Positions 23,620 to 35,109 are shown, counted from the first letter of the stretch. The stretch is DNA of 64,000 nucleotides from Aphrocallistes beatrix (GCA_963281255.1 OY725497.1:1798001-1862000), one strand, 5' to 3'. The notes: generated by a model not told the origin, from the letters alone. Made by a program: numbers and translations.

Positions 23620-24502
23620 AAGTCTCCCACTTTTTCAATATGGCATCTTTTAATTCCGACAAATTGGCGAAGTGTTCTGTTGAGAGACGCTGCTTTTGTA
23701 CTCCCCAGAGGTTCTCAATTGGATTTAGATCAGGGGAATTGCTTGGCCAAGTTAATTGAGCAATGTTTCTGTCGGACTTCCATGCTTTACTGAGGCTTTT
23801 AGTGTGAATTGGCGAGTTATCCTCCTATAGTACCCAGCCTTCAGGATAGAAAAAATCAGCAATTTCTAGCAGGCATTCATCTAGAGTATCAATATAACGA
23901 CCGGAGTTAAAATTTCCTTCGAAAACCTTCAAAATAGTCGTTCTCGAGCCGAAATGCCACCCCAAATGTGAATCTTTGGGGTGTGTTGAGGGATTTTCTG
24001 AATTGTAATTTGTGTTCCCTTGGTCCAGAATCGAGAACAATTCCGGTTTAACCATACTGAGCACTCGTCTGTGAAGATTACTCTTTCCCAATCCTGTTTA
24101 AGATTATTTTTAGCCCAAACAACTCTCTTTTCGGCAGTTAAAGGTGTGATGAATGGCCCCCTGATAGGTTTCCTCGATGCCGGATTTTCGAATAGTCCTA
24201 TAAACAGTAGTAGTCGAAGGTGCATTGGGATGGGTAGCTGCGAAATTCCCTCTCAAATCACGAATAAACATCGTCGGTGAGCGCTTTAGAGTTGTAATTA
24301 TGGATTGTTTCTGCCGAAAAGTGATAGTCGAAGGTCGACCAGTCCCCTGTTTATGCCCGAGTGACTTATTCTCGCGAATAAGTTTCAAAGTGCGAAAAAC
24401 AGTCATTCTAGGGATGTCTGTTCTTCGGCAAATTTCTACCGGAGATGTTATTCCAGAGTCAAAAAGGGTTTTAATAACATCCCTACGATCTTTTTGAGCC
24501 AT
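23620..24502 (-). pseudogene. Tc1-like transposase (DD34E), frameshifted
   Basis: Minus strand. The N-terminal helix-turn-helix (MAQKDRRDVIKTLFDSG, then TGRPSTI linker) is open from 24502 to 24110. The catalytic part follows in other frames: VIFTDECSVWL (first Asp), then the NSPIHTKSL block (second Asp) and WPSNSPDLNPIENLWG (Glu), with 34 residues between Asp2 and Glu, the Tc1 spacing. The tail is TEHFANLSELKDAILKKW. At least two frameshifts near 24130 and 23940. Likely relative of the transposase that moved the neighbouring MITE family, but this copy is dead. Confidence 0.88.
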
Positions 24503-24811
24503 TTTAGTTACTAATTCATTGAAAGAAGTAAGAATTGTTAATTTTAAAGCGAAATATAAAATAAAAATAGGCTGTAAAAAGAACAGCGCCTCTCTATTTT
24601 GGATGCAACCTCGAAAATACGGATAATTTAGAGGTAATTTGCAGCCTAGTGGGAGAGCATGAAGTAAAATAACTTACATTTGCGTTACTTTTAGTAATAC
24701 GTACTGATTTGCAGATTTCCTACAAGAAGTCATTCCTTGCCATGAAATCTATATACGAGTGATGCGTGCAATATTTTGAAATATTGTTTAGTTTAATTCT
24801 TTACATTCTAG

Positions 24812-25059
24812 GGATATGATGTGCTTGATTTTGAAATTTCTTCGGAACATATCTCTGAATTTGAATTTTTCTATAGAAGGCATTGTGAAGCAATTTATGA
24901 ATTTTTTTGTTCCTTCAATTTTTTCTACATTAAGTCTGTTTGGAACCAATTTTGGAAAGGACCAGTATATACATCAGAAAAACATGATTCTAGTATCTCT
25001 TTATTTAATTCCCAAATCTTTAATCCAGATTCTATCTCGAGTATTAGAAAATTATCCAG
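24812..25059 (+). CDS. RFX: RFX transcription factor, exon 3
   Basis: Acceptor ACATTCTAG|GGATAT; phase 0 in, phase 2 out (..CCAG|GTAGCT). It encodes residues 201-282: FEISSEHISEFEFFYRRHCE, AIYEFFCSFNFFYIKSVWNQFW. This is the conserved RFX block that reads 'YREHCEALLDVVVNLQF...LW..FW' in animal RFX1-3. Joining its last two bases to exon 4 gives an Arg codon and keeps the frame open. Confidence 0.9.
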
Positions 25060-25246
25060 GTAGCTTTTATTAACTCTTGATTATTTTTATTGATGATTAT
25101 CTTTATTGGCCTGATTATCTTTATTGACTTGTTTATAAACTTTTATATATATAAACATTTAACATTTTGCTGAAGTATTTTTAAACGAGTTTTGTGAGTA
25201 TCAAATCAGTCCACTTCTGAAAACCGGAACTCCATTAAACATGTGC

Positions 25247-25480
25247 AGCCCACAAACCGTGGCACGGTTGGTGGACACTAGGTCCGCCAGAGGCGTCTTT
25301 TAGGCGCTAGAATCATATTTATTAACTATCAAGTAGATAACATCTCTAAATACGTCTGTCTTGCTGTTATGTCGATATCACTCGAAAATCACAAAATTAG
25401 TCAATTTATCAATTTTTGATGCGTGATGATAACGTCATAGCTGAGTTTGAATCATCATTTTTGTCAATTATTTAATCATT
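25247..25480 (-). repeat. Family H fragment
   Basis: Reverse-oriented: ACCGTGGCACGGTTGGTGGA, then GTCCGCCAGAGGCG, TATTAACTATCAAGTAGAT and GATGCGTGATGATAACGTCA. Confidence 0.75.
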
Positions 25481-25760
25481 AATGAATGCAAAATTGTCCA
25501 AATTTTAAGAGCTATAAAGTTACTGATTTAGATTATTTTAAATCAAATACCCATTTCAAAAGTAACAAATATTTCTTTTCTCTTCGAGGTTTGAGACATT
25601 TAAGCTAATCGAATTAAAATATTACTGGTTTGAAATATTACTGGTAAATATTACTGGTTTGTTGAAAATACTGGTTTGAATAATACATTAAATAAGACCT
25701 ATGAAATTAAATGACGTCATCATGATGACGAGGGCAATTTTTTGACAAAAAAGTTAAAAG

Positions 25761-26224
25761 TAGGGCATTAGAATATTTCGATCCATTACCGAAAGATCCG
25801 GATCGCGTTCCTTTTTTTGTGGATCGAGATCGGTTCTACAATCCTTTTTAAAAGTAGGATCGGGATCTGGAACGGATCGAAACTTTCCTGAATTCGGATC
25901 CGATCCTTTTTCTTTCTAATCCCCAAGTTGGAGGTGAAAGTGTTGAAATTTATGTTGATTAAAATATATTTATTTAATATGTTTTATGGTTTGAATACTA
26001 ACTTAAGCACTAAGTACGCCCCAGGCTACCTCAGATGGACGGACATTGCATGCTGTCTATGCCATAAAGCATCTCCTTCCAGGAGCTGTACTAAAAATGA
26101 TAGTCCTCTGACTATTATTAAAAGGATCTTTTTGGGGATTCGTGATCGGATCGAAGATCCTTTTATAAAATTAGGATCGTGATCTGGATCTAGATCCTTT
26201 TTTTGAGGATCGACTAATACCCTA
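25761..26224. mobile_element. hAT-type MITE rich in GGATC, 464 bp
   Basis: Ends TAGGGCATTAG and CTAATACCCTA with a perfect 8-bp duplication GTTAAAAG (25753-25760, 26225-26232). Both flanks of the interior are clustered GGATC/GATCC motifs. An 84-codon frame inside (25928-26182) is not recognised and overlaps the repeats. Confidence 0.93.
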
Positions 26225-26286
26225 GTTAAAAGTATACTATATTAGCGTCCATTTTTTGTCAGCGAGATCATATGTGATTACATTGT

Positions 26287-26325
26287 ACGTATCCTTACTA
26301 TTAAAACTCGATTAATGTATATTTA

Positions 26326-26366
<41 letters not shown>

Positions 26367-26858
26367 GTAACGAATTGATTGAAGAAACTGCCAATCACAG
26401 AAAGCTGATTTTTGGCATGTGGGAGTATTTTGGCTATGGCTCCAGTAAGTTCTGAGCTCAGACGAAAATGTCTACTCATCATGGAATTATGACGTCATTG
26501 TCACATTTTAAAAAGTTAAGCAATACAGTTATTCGAGCATAACTCAGCCATTATAGGAGATAGAAGGCTGAAATTTTAATAGATTATGTATATTACGTAA
26601 TACATCTCACATATGGCACAACTATCATCAAAAAATGATGACTCATCACCCTGTTATTACGTCATCATTACGCATCAAAATTTAAAAAATTGACAAAATT
26701 GGTGCTTTTTCGAGTGATATCGATTTTAAAACTAAGATGGACATATTTAGAGATGATATCTCCCTTATAATTTGTCACCTCCAGGCGACCGAAGGGAACC
26801 TCCGGCGGACACAAAGTGTCCGCCAGCCGCGCAGCGCAAGCAAGCGAAGCGCGCTTGT
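26287..26858 (+). repeat. Family H repeat, complete copy
   Basis: Begins ATCCTTACTATTAAAACTCG; internal tract (TTTA)n then (TA)n; ends GCGAAGCGCGCTTGT. Used as the reference copy. The tract here differs in unit and length from those at 18535 and 59500. Confidence 0.88.
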
Positions 26859-27327
26859 TGATATTAAATATCTTGAATGGTTGAACACAAATTATGTGTG
26901 TACTTTTGAGTCTAGAATTCTAAATAATTATGGCCACATACTGTAAATTGTTCCAAAAATGGGTCTATTCTTCAAGGTTAATGAATTCAAACGGTAGAAT
27001 ATTCAAACACTTTGTTTTAAAATTAGTATTCTGCACATTTTCTATACGTATTATCAAATATACGTATTATCAATACGTATTGTCAAATGATTCAATGAAT
27101 TATATTATTGAGCAGTATCACTATGTGCCACTTACTACTGAACTTAAACCTGTAATATGTAAATGAAGACTTACAAAGCACGAACTCTCTCTTAGCTTCA
27201 ATTTGAGTAAAATGAATCAATCCCAAATCCAGACTTTTCATTAACGTGTCAATTGAGTTCTGTTACAAGATTCCTTGGATAAAAATTTCTTATACTCAAG
27301 TAATCTTAGTTATTATGTTCTTTAAAA

Positions 27328-27845
27328 ATGTGCCCTGGCAGGAGTAAATTCGCGAATCAGGCCCCACTGCTTTTAATCCGTTCGTCAATAGAAAAGGCTG
27401 GTGCAAAGTTGGATTTCGAAAATGAAAAGGTAATCAAGGTAATCATGTCTGGGACAACACAAGATCTATTATTTACTTCCATTGAACATTACTGCATTCC
27501 ACTAAATAGGCGAAGAAATATAATTGAAGAGATAAGTTGTAATAAATCAACTACAAAAAGTTTTATTCACTAACACTTTAGAAGGAAAATCGTAAAAGAA
27601 AAAGAAAATTTTGCTCTCAAACTTCATAAACAATTTAGTCTACCAACAAGCAACATACTCAGAAGACTACAATTAGATGGTGGAGTTATGACAAATATTT
27701 TTCAATGATTGGAGATATTGAATCTGAATGTGAAATTTGTACAAAATACAAGCGACCTTCTCCAAAACCAATTGTCTCTTTTCCATTAGCGAAGGAATTC
27801 AATAAAACTGTAGCTATGAACTTAAAAGTATTTGATGACCACTAA
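27328..27845 (+). pseudogene. Retroelement Pol remnant (protease end then integrase start)
   Basis: First frame (27328-27573): QAPLLLIRSSIEKAGAKLDF with a following SIEHYCIPL, as in the last part of retroviral-type aspartic proteases of invertebrate retroelements. After a frameshift: KLHKQFSLPTS..LRRLQLDGGV, ESECEICTKYKRPSPK (an HH-CC-like integrase zinc finger) and the first strand of the integrase core. Protease directly followed by integrase is the Copia-type order, but the fragment is too short to assign. Dead. Confidence 0.7.
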
Positions 27846-28369
27846 TATATATCCATTAACGGAAAATTAAAAGGATAAATATTTCCCGTTTTTAATCAAT
27901 AATTCACAGATATCTGTCCTAACTAATTCCATTCTGCTCTTTTACTTATGATGTTTGAAGTACAAACAACATATAATTTGTGGATATCTCTAACCTTTTA
28001 TAACACCATAATCCGAAAACTGTCTCGTATATCGATTCTGTCCAGCTGATGGGAATCCTGAAACTCTTATGCGTCGATTTTCCCAAGAAACCTCATAGCA
28101 TTGAAACTCATTTAGTTATGCTGCCGCATAGGATTGGTACTTCGAAATATTTGCAATACGTTCAATTTGTAAGTGTTTTTTTATTGTAAAATTTTACCAC
28201 CGCACTAAACCTCCCTCCTTTGTTTTTGTAATTAGGTATATATTAATAAAATTTAGTTTCTTGTCCAAAAAACCTTTTTGCAAGTTTTCATATATGAAAC
28301 ATTTTGCGAATCTTAGAGGTATATTAAAACGCTAGGATTTTCGGGTTTTTTTGTGTTTGTCCAAATTGA

Positions 28370-29188
28370 TTGAAGAATTGGCATGTCGTAGAGATATGAA
28401 CATTGGCTTGTAGGTGTCAAATGATATGGCTACGATTGAGTTCTAAGATCTAAGCGAAATTTCCACACCTCTGCAAAAAAAATGGAAAACAATTTTCACA
28501 CCTTTTCTATATAATACTATGTGCGGCTTCATTCTCACAATATAATTATTGTACAAAACTACTGTAAGCTGTCATTGTTTTTAATATTTCAAAGCAATAA
28601 TTTATATATATTTCTCAATTATATTATAATGTATAGAATTAAAAAAGGTTATGTATATATGTTCACACCTTTATATACATATTTTGACACCATTTGGCAA
28701 ATTTTGAGAATTATGCTAGAGACTATCTTTTCAGATCGATATGATAAATTATTTGTTTACTTTTGTTTACGTATATTAGATACTTGAAGTAATCAAATTA
28801 CATAAAAAGGTTAGAGGCTAGCTTCTAACTGTTAGCATAGGGTTTTACGGGTGTAGAATACGAATATTATATTTTCAGATTGATATGATAAATTATTTGT
28901 TTACTTTTGTTTACAATAGATACATAAAGTAAACAAATTACCAAAATAGGCTAGATACTTTCTTCCAACGGTTGACATGGGGTTTTCAGGGGTGTAGATC
29001 TCGGATGTTATATTTTCGTATCCATATGAGAAATTATTTGTTAACTTTTGTTTACAATATTTATATAAATTAAGCAATTTAGCAATCAAATTAGGCTAGA
29101 TTGCATAACGCCAGGCCACTGCAGGGCGACTCTGCAGACACAAAGTGTCTGCAAACCGCGCAGTGCCAGCAAGCGAAGTGCGCTTGTA
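28370..29188 (+). repeat. Family H, old copy with an inserted tandem array
   Basis: The 5' part AAATTGATTGAAGAATTGGC..GGCTACGATTGAGTTCTAAG is at 28370-28450. The 3' hairpin end (GACACAAAGTGTCTGC, GCAAGCGAAGTGCGCTTGT) is at 29103-29188. A tandem array occupies 28728-29095. Confidence 0.65.
28728..29095 (+). repeat. Tandem repeat, unit about 148 bp, 2.5 copies
   Basis: Units begin TCAGATCGATATGATAAATT at about 28731 and 28876 and a third, CGTATCCATATGAGAAATTA, at about 29019; each continues TTTGTTTACTTTTGTTTAC and ATAGGGTTTT-like blocks. Confidence 0.8.
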
Positions 29189-29949
29189 TTGATTAAATCT
29201 TAAATTGTACTTTACCTCTTATATTCCTCAAATATTCGAAGGTGTTATGATTTTATTCTTTAATAATCCAAAAAATATAGTGAACAATATGCAATGAACT
29301 AAAGTCAACCAAATATTTTCGGTTGAGGTCGTCGATCCTGGGTGAGGCAAGGAGTCGATTTCCCACCCTTGCAATAAAGCTGCAGAGACGAAAGTATTCT
29401 TTTGCCCCCCGCTTTTCCAATTTGCAATATTGATACGTTTACATGTATATAGTTGACTAGACATAGCACATATTAATTGGAATACGGAGGAGGTTGGAAA
29501 TGATAAAGAATTAACAAATTTTTAAATATTCACCCGAAGTATACAAAATTTGTGTCAGACATATTCCGATTGGTTAATTCATTTATGCATAGCCTACTCT
29601 AATAATGTCTCACAATAGACTGAAAATTATGGACTAGGGATGAAGTAGTAGCCGAATGGATTAATACACAATTAGCTTACAATCGTTAACCATGCAGAAT
29701 AGGCATTAAGAATGTATTACCGGCATATATAAACATGGTATCAAAGTATATATATCCATTGGAAAAATTTCGATTAGTCATCATATCATTGCGCAACAGG
29801 TCATTCTAAAGACAATTTTAGCGATTTTCTAAGCTGTTTTAACCCTATTTCTATTGGTATTAAGGTGTGATTTTTGTGTAGAGCCAAGATTAGTAAGAGT
29901 TGATTTGAAAAATTTTGAATTTTTAAATGGAATGTTGTTACATTCCTGC

Positions 29950-29963
29950 GTTGCTATGGTAAA
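29950..29963 (-). promoter_or_regulatory. X-box-like motif, left arm of family P
   Basis: GTTGCTATGGTAAA; its complement TTTACCATAGCAAC is one mismatch (first base) from GTYNCCATRGNAAC. The partner on the other arm at 30282-30295 is identical. Confidence 0.4.
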
Positions 29964-30281
29964 GCATCTTGGGCAGTATGGGCCATTTCGTGCAAAATGG
30001 AATGACTAGAGCTTCAAATTTGATCGTGTTTGATAGGCTATGGAATACTTCCTATTAGGTGATAATACAACTTGAACTTCTAAATTCAACCAATTTTGAG
30101 TTATGGGTTGATTATATGAATGTGACCAAGGCACTAAATTGTCGCATAACTCTATAGTCTGTGAATTTAGAAGTTTAAATTTTATTATTACCTAATAGGA
30201 ATTAGCCAATATCAAATACGATCAAATTTGAAGAACTAGTTCGTGCAGTTTGCAGGATATGGCTCAAACTGATCAAAATGC

Positions 30282-30295
30282 TTTACCATAGCAAC
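30282..30295 (+). promoter_or_regulatory. X-box-like motif, right arm of family P
   Basis: TTTACCATAGCAAC, one mismatch from the X-box consensus, followed by GTAGGAATGT, the second half of the shared core. Confidence 0.4.
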
Positions 30296-30877
30296 GTAGG
30301 AATGTAAAAACATTCCATTGAAAAATTCCACCTTAATAACATTTTGAAGTAGGCTTAAAACAGCTTAGAAAATCGCTAAAATTGTCCTTAGAATGACCTG
30401 TTGCGCAATGATATGATGACTAATCGAAATTTTTCCAACGGATATATGTACTTTAATTCCATGTTTATATATGCTGGTAATACATTTTTAATGCCTATCC
30501 TACATGGTTAACGATTTTAAGCTAATCGTGTATTAATCCATTCGGCTATTACTGCATCCTTGGTTATTTTACTGTGAGGCATTATTAGAGTAGGCTATGA
30601 TTTATGCTTATAAAAAACTTCCCTTAGCTCATACTAAATCAAAAATTCAAATTATTCCTAAGCACAAATGCCCCGAAATTCGGATTCTATGAAAAATGTC
30701 TTCCTAGGCTTCTCTAATACTATTGTGACACATTTAGTGGTCAAAAGTAGTATTGTGCAAGGTTTGTTAATCTGTATATATAGTATATATATATCATAGA
30801 GAATAGCTATTATTTGTGAAACTAGGCATGTTCACTGACCAACTAAGCTATATGACAACTCCCTTATGCTTATGCAG

Positions 30878-31015
30878 ATACCAAAGGTTTGCAAGGAAGG
30901 GGACGTGGCTATCGATAAATGGTGGGATTTTGTCAATGTGGTGGGGCCTTATGTTTTTTCTGTCTACTCCCAAGAACTCTCAAAAAGCTTAGTTGGTGCA
31001 TCTAGATGTAAACTT
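30878..31015 (+). other. Exon-like open frame, unrecognised
   Basis: Preceded by a plausible acceptor (TGCTTATGCAG) and reading IPKVCKEGDVAIDKWWDFV, then NVVGPYVFSVYSQEL. Amino-acid use and base composition are protein-like, unlike the surrounding intron. No domain recognised; it is followed by a family H scrap at 31040-31120. It could be an exon of a gene nested in the RFX intron, or a TE fragment. Confidence 0.35.
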
Positions 31016-31269
31016 CAGTATAAAATTAAAATTAAGTACTGCTGCACATTGAGAGATACAATCTACCTTATAATTAATCAATGTGACCCTAGACACCCAT
31101 AGATCGCCTTTGGCGGAGATAGGACAGGTGGTCCTGACTTTTCTACATTTTTTACACTGCAGAATAATGTAAGTATAATGCACTCATTTCGAAATTTTGA
31201 GAAATCGCTCATATTTACAAACAAATATTATTTATTATATTGACCTTTTACATCTGAAATTCTTTTTTC

Positions 31270-31525
31270 TTTTCAATATGTTTTATCATTATTACATCAC
31301 CACTCAACAAATCTATGGAACATTCATGCAAAGGTAAGTGAAAGATGGACTGATTTGGAGACTCTAGCTAATTTTTGATCTGAAAATGTTTTAGTTCTCC
31401 ATGAAGATCCTTCCAAGCTTGTCAGTATCTTGACTAAGAAATCATCTACTTTTGATGCACTGCAAAAGAGATTAGCTTACCGTGGAGACTCATTATGGAG
31501 CAAACTGTCCAGATCAATTTATTAG
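31270..31525 (+). other. Exon-like pair, unrecognised
   Basis: TTCATGCAAAG|GTAAGT at 31331-31338 is a strong donor. After a 60-base gap, GAAAATGTTTTAG|TTCTCC opens HEDPSKLVSILTKKSSTFDA, then LQKRLAYRGDSLWSKLSRSI and a stop at about 31525. The spacing would make a very short intron. No homology recognised; it may belong with 30878-31015. Confidence 0.35.
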
Positions 31526-31708
31526 GGTTTGAGAATAAACTTTAGATAATAAAATTTTAAAAAGTAATATTACATGCTATTGGTACAATGGTTAAGAGTA
31601 ATAATATGGAGGAAACAGAACTTGTTTTTGAGTCATTTTGTTATTTATTATACAGCGAAGTGAGTTCTTCTAATGTAGGAGATGGCCTAGTTAATTTAGA
31701 GGGGTTAA

Positions 31709-32132
31709 GGATACCGCCCTCGAAAAACCTTGCCTGACCCAAAAAAACATACATTTTTTCCAGTTTTTTGGCTCTTTTTTTTCGGACACCGATAAAACTT
31801 ACAATTTTTGTCATTTTAACTTTCTTTTGGTCCAATGAAGTTGCAAATATGGTAGACTATCTATGATTCGATTTTGGAAGCATTTGATTCCTTGGTATGT
31901 CCTAAACAATTCCTTGAGTGACCGGATTTCTATCATTGAGATGTGCTAGCGAAAAACGAAAAAATTGACTTTGAGACACTGTATCTCAAAAACTAGAAAT
32001 GAGAATCAAAAACGGTTTGGAATGTGCAAGTATTTCTTGACGGAGATACTTGCACACGCTTAACATCTCTCATTGCTCTACTTTCATCGTATGCTGTAAG
32101 CCAAATCATATGTTTTTTCGAGGGCGGTATCC
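31709..32132. mobile_element. Family A, 424-bp internally deleted copy
   Basis: Same GGATACCGCCCTCGAAAAA ends and TTAA flanks (31705-31708, 32133-32136) as the element at 56-3969. It keeps the terminal 200 bp or so from each side. Its CCTTGGTATGTCCTAAACAA segment is the empty site of the THAP element. Confidence 0.92.
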
Positions 32133-32137
32133 TTAAT

Positions 32138-32205
32138 AAAGGGAGAGATGAAAATAGACAGTTTCCATCCTGAAAGACTTGATGAGGAATCGATTTCAAG
32201 GGAAA
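32138..32205 (-). pseudogene. OTU-protease active-site fragment (minus strand)
   Basis: Encodes IPHQVFQDGNCLFSSLP on the minus strand: the D-G-N-C-L-F motif of OTU cysteine proteases, with the catalytic Cys. It is cut by the family A insertion at 32132. It is nearly the same peptide as the plus-strand fragment at 32905-32960, so two OTU starts face opposite ways 0.7 kb apart. Confidence 0.6.
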
Positions 32206-32275
32206 TTTGTGAAACATACAAAATAAAATCGCCCTTTGGAAGATTTTTGTTAATATTTTTAATGTATGCCTAAAC

Positions 32276-32640
32276 ATGATTAAGTTAGCACTTCAAAATG
32301 GAAAAAATATGTTTAAAAAGACCAAAAATACATTTTATTATCCAGAAATTCTTGACTATTTAATGACTTATTATTTTCCTTTTCTTCCCTTTTGGACTGG
32401 AATCATTTTAAACAAGATTAAAGGTTGCCGACCGATAGTAACTCAATTATTTAAAATTGTTATAAAATTGTAAAATATTCAATTTTTAAATCTGAAACTG
32501 ATATTAAAGCTGGAGACTTTTTTCGTAAGATATTTACTCTTATTGATGATCGATTAGGAACTTTTAAATTTGCATTTCAGTCCTTGGTACATAAGGTGTT
32601 CAAGTCTAAAAATAGACAGTAATTATCGAAGCTGAATGTA
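32276..32640 (+). pseudogene. TE-protein fragment, unassigned
   Basis: YYPEILDYLMTYYFPFLPFW followed by frame-shifted GDFFRKIFTLIDDRLGTFKF and AFQSLVHKVFKSKNRQ. The pattern resembles C-terminal regions of TE-encoded proteins of invertebrates, in which a Tyr-Pro-rich segment precedes an Asn/Arg-rich end, but I cannot name the family. Confidence 0.35.
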
Positions 32641-32874
32641 AGGGAGAATGGGGAAATAATGCAGAGTTACTTGTAAATTAAATCAGTTCCTAGCAAAAAA
32701 ATAGAAAAATGATTCTATAGTTTTAGGGTTGATTTATTTTCAGCCCCAGATAAATAAAAGAGGGCATCATCTATAGTAGAGGTCGCAAGCCCGGTCCGAG
32801 CCCGAAACCCGATCGAGCTCGGGCCTCAATCTGTCGGGTCGGGCCGAGAAAACAGTAACAACAAGATATTTAAT

Positions 32875-33070
32875 TTGAACCAATTAGTTCCTATATCCAA
32901 TTACCAAGTACTGAAGGATGGGAATTGTTTATTTTCATCTATCTCTTATTTAATTATTGTACTATTGTTTATAACAAATAGCATGATGGGTAAGTTAGCT
33001 CAAGTTTGTGAGAAATTCAATGGATGTAAATTTCCGAAAACAGTCATTAATTATCGGAGTATTAAATACT
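32875..33070 (+). pseudogene. OTU-domain gene, 5' part (interrupted by nested TEs)
   Basis: Residues VLKDGNCLFSSISYLI carry the OTU catalytic Asp-Gly-Asn-Cys. The frame runs to 33070, where a Tc1-type MITE begins. The continuation is at 35886-36180. OTU proteins remove ubiquitin; copies like this are often carried by transposons and viruses. The gene is broken. Confidence 0.65.
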
Positions 33071-34180
33071 ACACTGCCTGAACAAATGTATTCGTACACC
33101 CCATAATTCCCCATGCAAATAGTCGTAATACTGATTTATTTAGCGAGTCGAGGTATTTAATTGGTAAGAGATACACTTAATTTGACTTCAAATTCGAATT
33201 CTCCACTTACAAATTACCCACTTTTTAATCTTTCAACTTAATTACTCTTCTTCAAGATTAAGTATTTTCAGCATTTGCTTTCCTATGCCACATGTTACGA
33301 GTGATCACCATTGTATATGATGGCATTGGTGGTATGAGATGGCACAGTTTGGAAATGTTTAACCATAGCATTCTATATACTAAGGCAATGGCACTCTATT
33401 CAAAATCTGGACCATGAATGGCCATTACCATCGAACTTTCTAGACAATTAATTTATCAAGTTTTATGATTTTATGATTAAATATGATAAATTAATATACT
33501 CCCTACTGACTTAGAAGATATTTTGGAATAATTAAATTTAACTGAAATAATTCATTTTCCTGGATATTTACATCATCTATCTATGCGTGAAAAATATCAG
33601 AATACATCACCTTACAATGACAACATCTTGATTTTTTTAACCTCGGGGTCAGGAAATATATGCACTGATGTAATTACTTAGAAATAAGCCTGTGAATTTA
33701 CCAATATGTGTCAACTTCTGTCTAATAAACGTCACTGAATAAAATGACTAACCACATTTTGGTCACCCATAATAATTAAAAACGATATTTTTACGATATT
33801 TTTACGATATTTCAAAATGTTCTCAAAATATTGTCACTCACTCAAATCGCCTATCTGCACATCGCTTGTCTATTCAACATTCATCTTCACATCACGTCTG
33901 CTCTATTCTACCCTATTCTCGCTATTACTCGATTCACAGCATACTTTTCAACATGGCTCGTCTGGTACCTGGTTCATACTTGCCAATTGTCCCGTTTTTG
34001 GCGGGACGTTCCGCTTTTTTCACCCTCCTCTTGACCTCATTTTATCGAGTGTCCCGCTTTTAAATGAAATTTCCCCATTATGTCCCGCTTTTTTTTCAAC
34101 GCTGCGTCCCGATTTTATCATGACTCAGGTTGGCATGTATGCTGGTAGTAAGTCAAACTATTGTGATAAGATGAATCCAA

Positions 34181-34538
34181 CCTGTTTTCTCTTTTCCTGC
34201 TGACAATGTAACTCGTGAAAAATGGTTCCGAGCTATACCTCGGCGGAGAGAAGACTACGAGATGAACAAACGATTGAGGGTATGTTGGATAATACACTTT
34301 AATCACAATAGTCTATTGTAGTTTGTTTTTTTATTTCAAGGTCTGCATACACCATTTCCATGAAGAAGACATCGAAATGATCATTCAATTCTCAGATGGA
34401 TTGAGGATGATTGAGACGGAAAGGAAGAAAGTGGGTCTCAAGAAGGGTGCAGTCCCTAGCATCTTTCCTAACTGTCCTAGTTATCTGACGGACGCTACTG
34501 TTAGTTGTAAAAGACTATCTTTATATGGCAAGGAGTAA
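34181..34538 (+). pseudogene. Two-exon THAP domain of the nested element
   Basis: Exon a, 34181-34279, reads VFSFPADNVTREKWFRAIPR; exon b, 34341-34538, reads VCIHHFHEEDIEM ... GLKKGAVPSIFPNCP. Joined at ATTGAGG|GTATGT and TTATTTCAAG|GTC they keep frame and give the middle and end of a THAP finger: F-x-FP, the conserved Trp, C-x2-HF, and AVPSIF. The first C-x4-C is not in frame upstream (a stop lies about 10 codons before), so the start is lost or on another exon. After 34538 further fragments (EAYQKSLAEFKETEAKF, LPVGGLFIDQIQRSSFFLR) follow in other frames. No catalytic domain is seen. Confidence 0.8.
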
Positions 34539-35109
34539 AGGAGGATATAAGAAGCATATCAGAAAAGTCTTGCGGAATTCAAAGAAACAGAAGCTAAGTT
34601 TATTATTTCTACTCTTAATTGTATTAATTCTAAATTGCATCTAGTCGAACTCCCTGTCGGTGGGTTATTTATTGACCAAATTCAACGGTCATCTTTTTTC
34701 TTAAGATACAATATCATAATGAAATTTCTACAATCGAACGTTCAATAATTATTAATGAAAATTTATATTACAAGGCTTTTTATAAGGAAACAAACAGAAT
34801 TTAACTATCCTGCCACTCACTAACCGATACCATGTCATTGGAAAATATCATTAATGAAGTCGAATTATTTGAAATTATTAAAAATGTGAAGGTAATTTCC
34901 TCATCCACCCCTTCGATTCAACACGTGAATAATGCCATTCATAATATCACTAATGCTAAGATAAAAAAGAGTATTGTTTTAGAGAGTGAGTATACTAAAA
35001 TTCTAGAAGTTGCTTCTAATTTAACGATTTGGAGCGTCATGTCATTCTTCTGAAGTCTACATTCGTAATGATGAAATAGAGATAACACTAGGCTAAAAAT
35101 ATATAACTA

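Larger units (their letters stand above)
11881..24811 (+). other. RFX intron 2 (12.9 kb, TE-filled)
   Basis: Runs from GTTCTT to TTCTAG. It holds hAT, P-element, mariner, Tc1, gypsy and family H material listed separately. The stretch 24503-24811 shows no gene or recognisable repeat. Confidence 0.75.
29589..30599. mobile_element. Palindromic family P, complete 1-kb copy
   Basis: TIRs CATAGCCTACTCTAATAATG and the complement at 30581-30599. The whole element folds back on itself: each block of the left half (CGTTAACCATGCAGAATAGG, TTGCGCAACAGGTCATTCTA, GCGTTGCTATGGTAAAGC) recurs inverted in the right half. No coding. X-box-like motifs lie symmetrically at 29950-29963 and 30282-30295. Confidence 0.9.

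Noticed and set aside
33817-34203. 128-codon frame and its mirror at 1540-1806 as a conserved gene
   Set aside because: It is conserved because both lie in copies of the same TE; GTCCCGCTTTT-rich DNA, overlapping frames in three registers and no protein-like pattern suggest leader or non-coding sequence upstream of the THAP exon.
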